Below, one piece after another: positions 6,007-6,251 of a DNA stretch of 6,251 nt (within the stretch, counting starts at the first letter, position 1; each line of letters opens with the position of its first letter). The position numbers and the translations under genes were made by a program. The stretch covers positions 1 through 6,251 of the forward strand of contig DASWAT010000080.1 in the NCBI GenBank assembly GCA_036390995.1, given 5' to 3'. The notes beneath the pieces are model-generated. The model was given only the letters and a program-made list of their open reading frames with translations. It was not told the DNA's origin and did not search any database. This DNA is from DASQQQ01 sp036390995 (GTDB lineage: Bacteria > Actinomycetota > UBA4738 > HRBIN12).

Positions 6007-6251
6007 CAGCTGGCCGACTCCGGCGCCTCGGGCGCGAGACGACGGATCCGGCGGATCTGACCGAACACGACGAGGTACGTGACCCAGATCCCCACGAACG
6101 GCACGAGGATCAGGGAGCTTCGGGCCCATGGGGCCTGGATGCCCACGGGGGTCGGGCGGTACGCGACCACGGGCTGCTCCACGAGGAACGTGATGGAGGC
6201 CTCCGCCGGCCCGTGGTCCTGGTCACCCTCGGATCGGGCGGTCACCGTGGC
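6006..6251 (-). CDS. C-terminal part of a single-pass membrane protein (5' end outside window)
   Basis: The frame is open from the right edge of the window to a TGA at 6008-6006, giving 81 visible residues. Numbering from the edge, residues 1-28 (TVTARSEG, then ASITFLVEQP) look like the closing strands of an extracytoplasmic beta-sandwich domain. A linker rich in Pro follows, then one transmembrane helix at about 46-63 (SSLILVPFVGIWVTYLVVF), then a positively charged stop-transfer segment (QIRRIRRLAPE) and a short tail. The positive-inside rule puts the tail in the cytoplasm and the preceding domain outside. I do not recognise the family from this fragment. A GTG at 6245 could be read as a start, but it would leave a broken domain with no signal peptide, so a partial larger protein is more likely. 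It is the first gene visible in the transcript that continues into the cupredoxin lipoprotein, which suggests a shared role at the outer face of the membrane. Confidence 0.65.
   Translation of the reverse strand, partial: ATVTARSEGDQDHGPAEASITFLVEQPVVAYRPTPVGIQAPWARSSLILVPFVGIWVTYLVVFGQIRRIRRLAPEAPESAS

Noticed and set aside
4267..6129. 620-codon minus-strand open frame across the PimA-like gene and the lipoprotein gene.
   Set aside because: Its translation is R/G/D/H-rich with no motifs, while PimA and cupredoxin motifs are clear in the other frames.
6006..6245. Treating the right-end gene as a complete 79-residue protein starting at GTG 6245.
   Set aside because: The frame stays open to the window edge, there is no signal peptide, and the sequence begins in the middle of a beta-domain-like segment.
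1..6251. Search for tRNA/rRNA genes, CRISPR repeats, insertion-sequence ends, toxin-antitoxin pairs and phage genes.
   Set aside because: No repeats, recombinase or transposase motifs, or cloverleaf-like sequences were found by eye. Codon use looks uniform across all genes.

Overview
The window is very GC-rich DNA (about 70% by eye) with tightly packed genes, many GTG starts and clear AAGGAGG-type ribosome binding sites. A three-gene cluster resembling the mycobacterial pgsA1-patA-pimA block (phosphatidylinositol mannoside, PIM, synthesis), together with an EF-G2-type elongation factor paralogue, points to an actinomycete (Actinomycetota). The sequences are diverged from mycobacterial ones, so a deep-branching or uncultured lineage is likely; that is inference. 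There are no RNA genes, CRISPR arrays, insertion sequences or phage genes.

Layout, left to right. (1) 1-272, plus: C-terminal end of an alpha/beta hydrolase. (2) 282-668, plus: a four-helix DUF423 membrane protein. (3) 670-2763, minus: a complete EF-G-like GTPase (EF-G2/FusA2 type) that converges on the DUF423 gene with 1 bp between the stop codons. (4) 2764-2898: a divergent intergenic region with a good -10 box on each strand. (5) 2899-5487, plus: the PIM-type cluster, made of a CDP-alcohol phosphatidyltransferase-like membrane protein, a PatA-like acyltransferase and a PimA-like GT4 mannosyltransferase, joined by a 3-base overlap and a 10-base gap. (6) 5484-5993, minus: a cupredoxin-domain lipoprotein, preceded in the same transcript by (7) 6006-6251, minus: the C-terminal end of a single-pass membrane protein that runs off the window.

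How the genes work together. In mycobacteria the cluster makes phosphatidylinositol (phosphate), adds the first mannose (PimA) and acylates that mannose (PatA) on the inner face of the plasma membrane. Here PatA and PimA look intact. The first gene has lost the DG..AR half of the CDP-alcohol phosphatidyltransferase signature while keeping the second Asp pair, so it may be a pseudoenzyme or a repurposed member. This is the most unusual thing in the window. The EF-G paralogue lacks the switch-II histidine needed for normal ribosome-stimulated GTP hydrolysis but keeps a canonical domain IV. The minus-strand pair at the right end looks like an extracytoplasmic copper or redox function. I see no wholly new multi-gene system; the points of interest are the degenerate synthase, the gene junctions and the metal-binding details.
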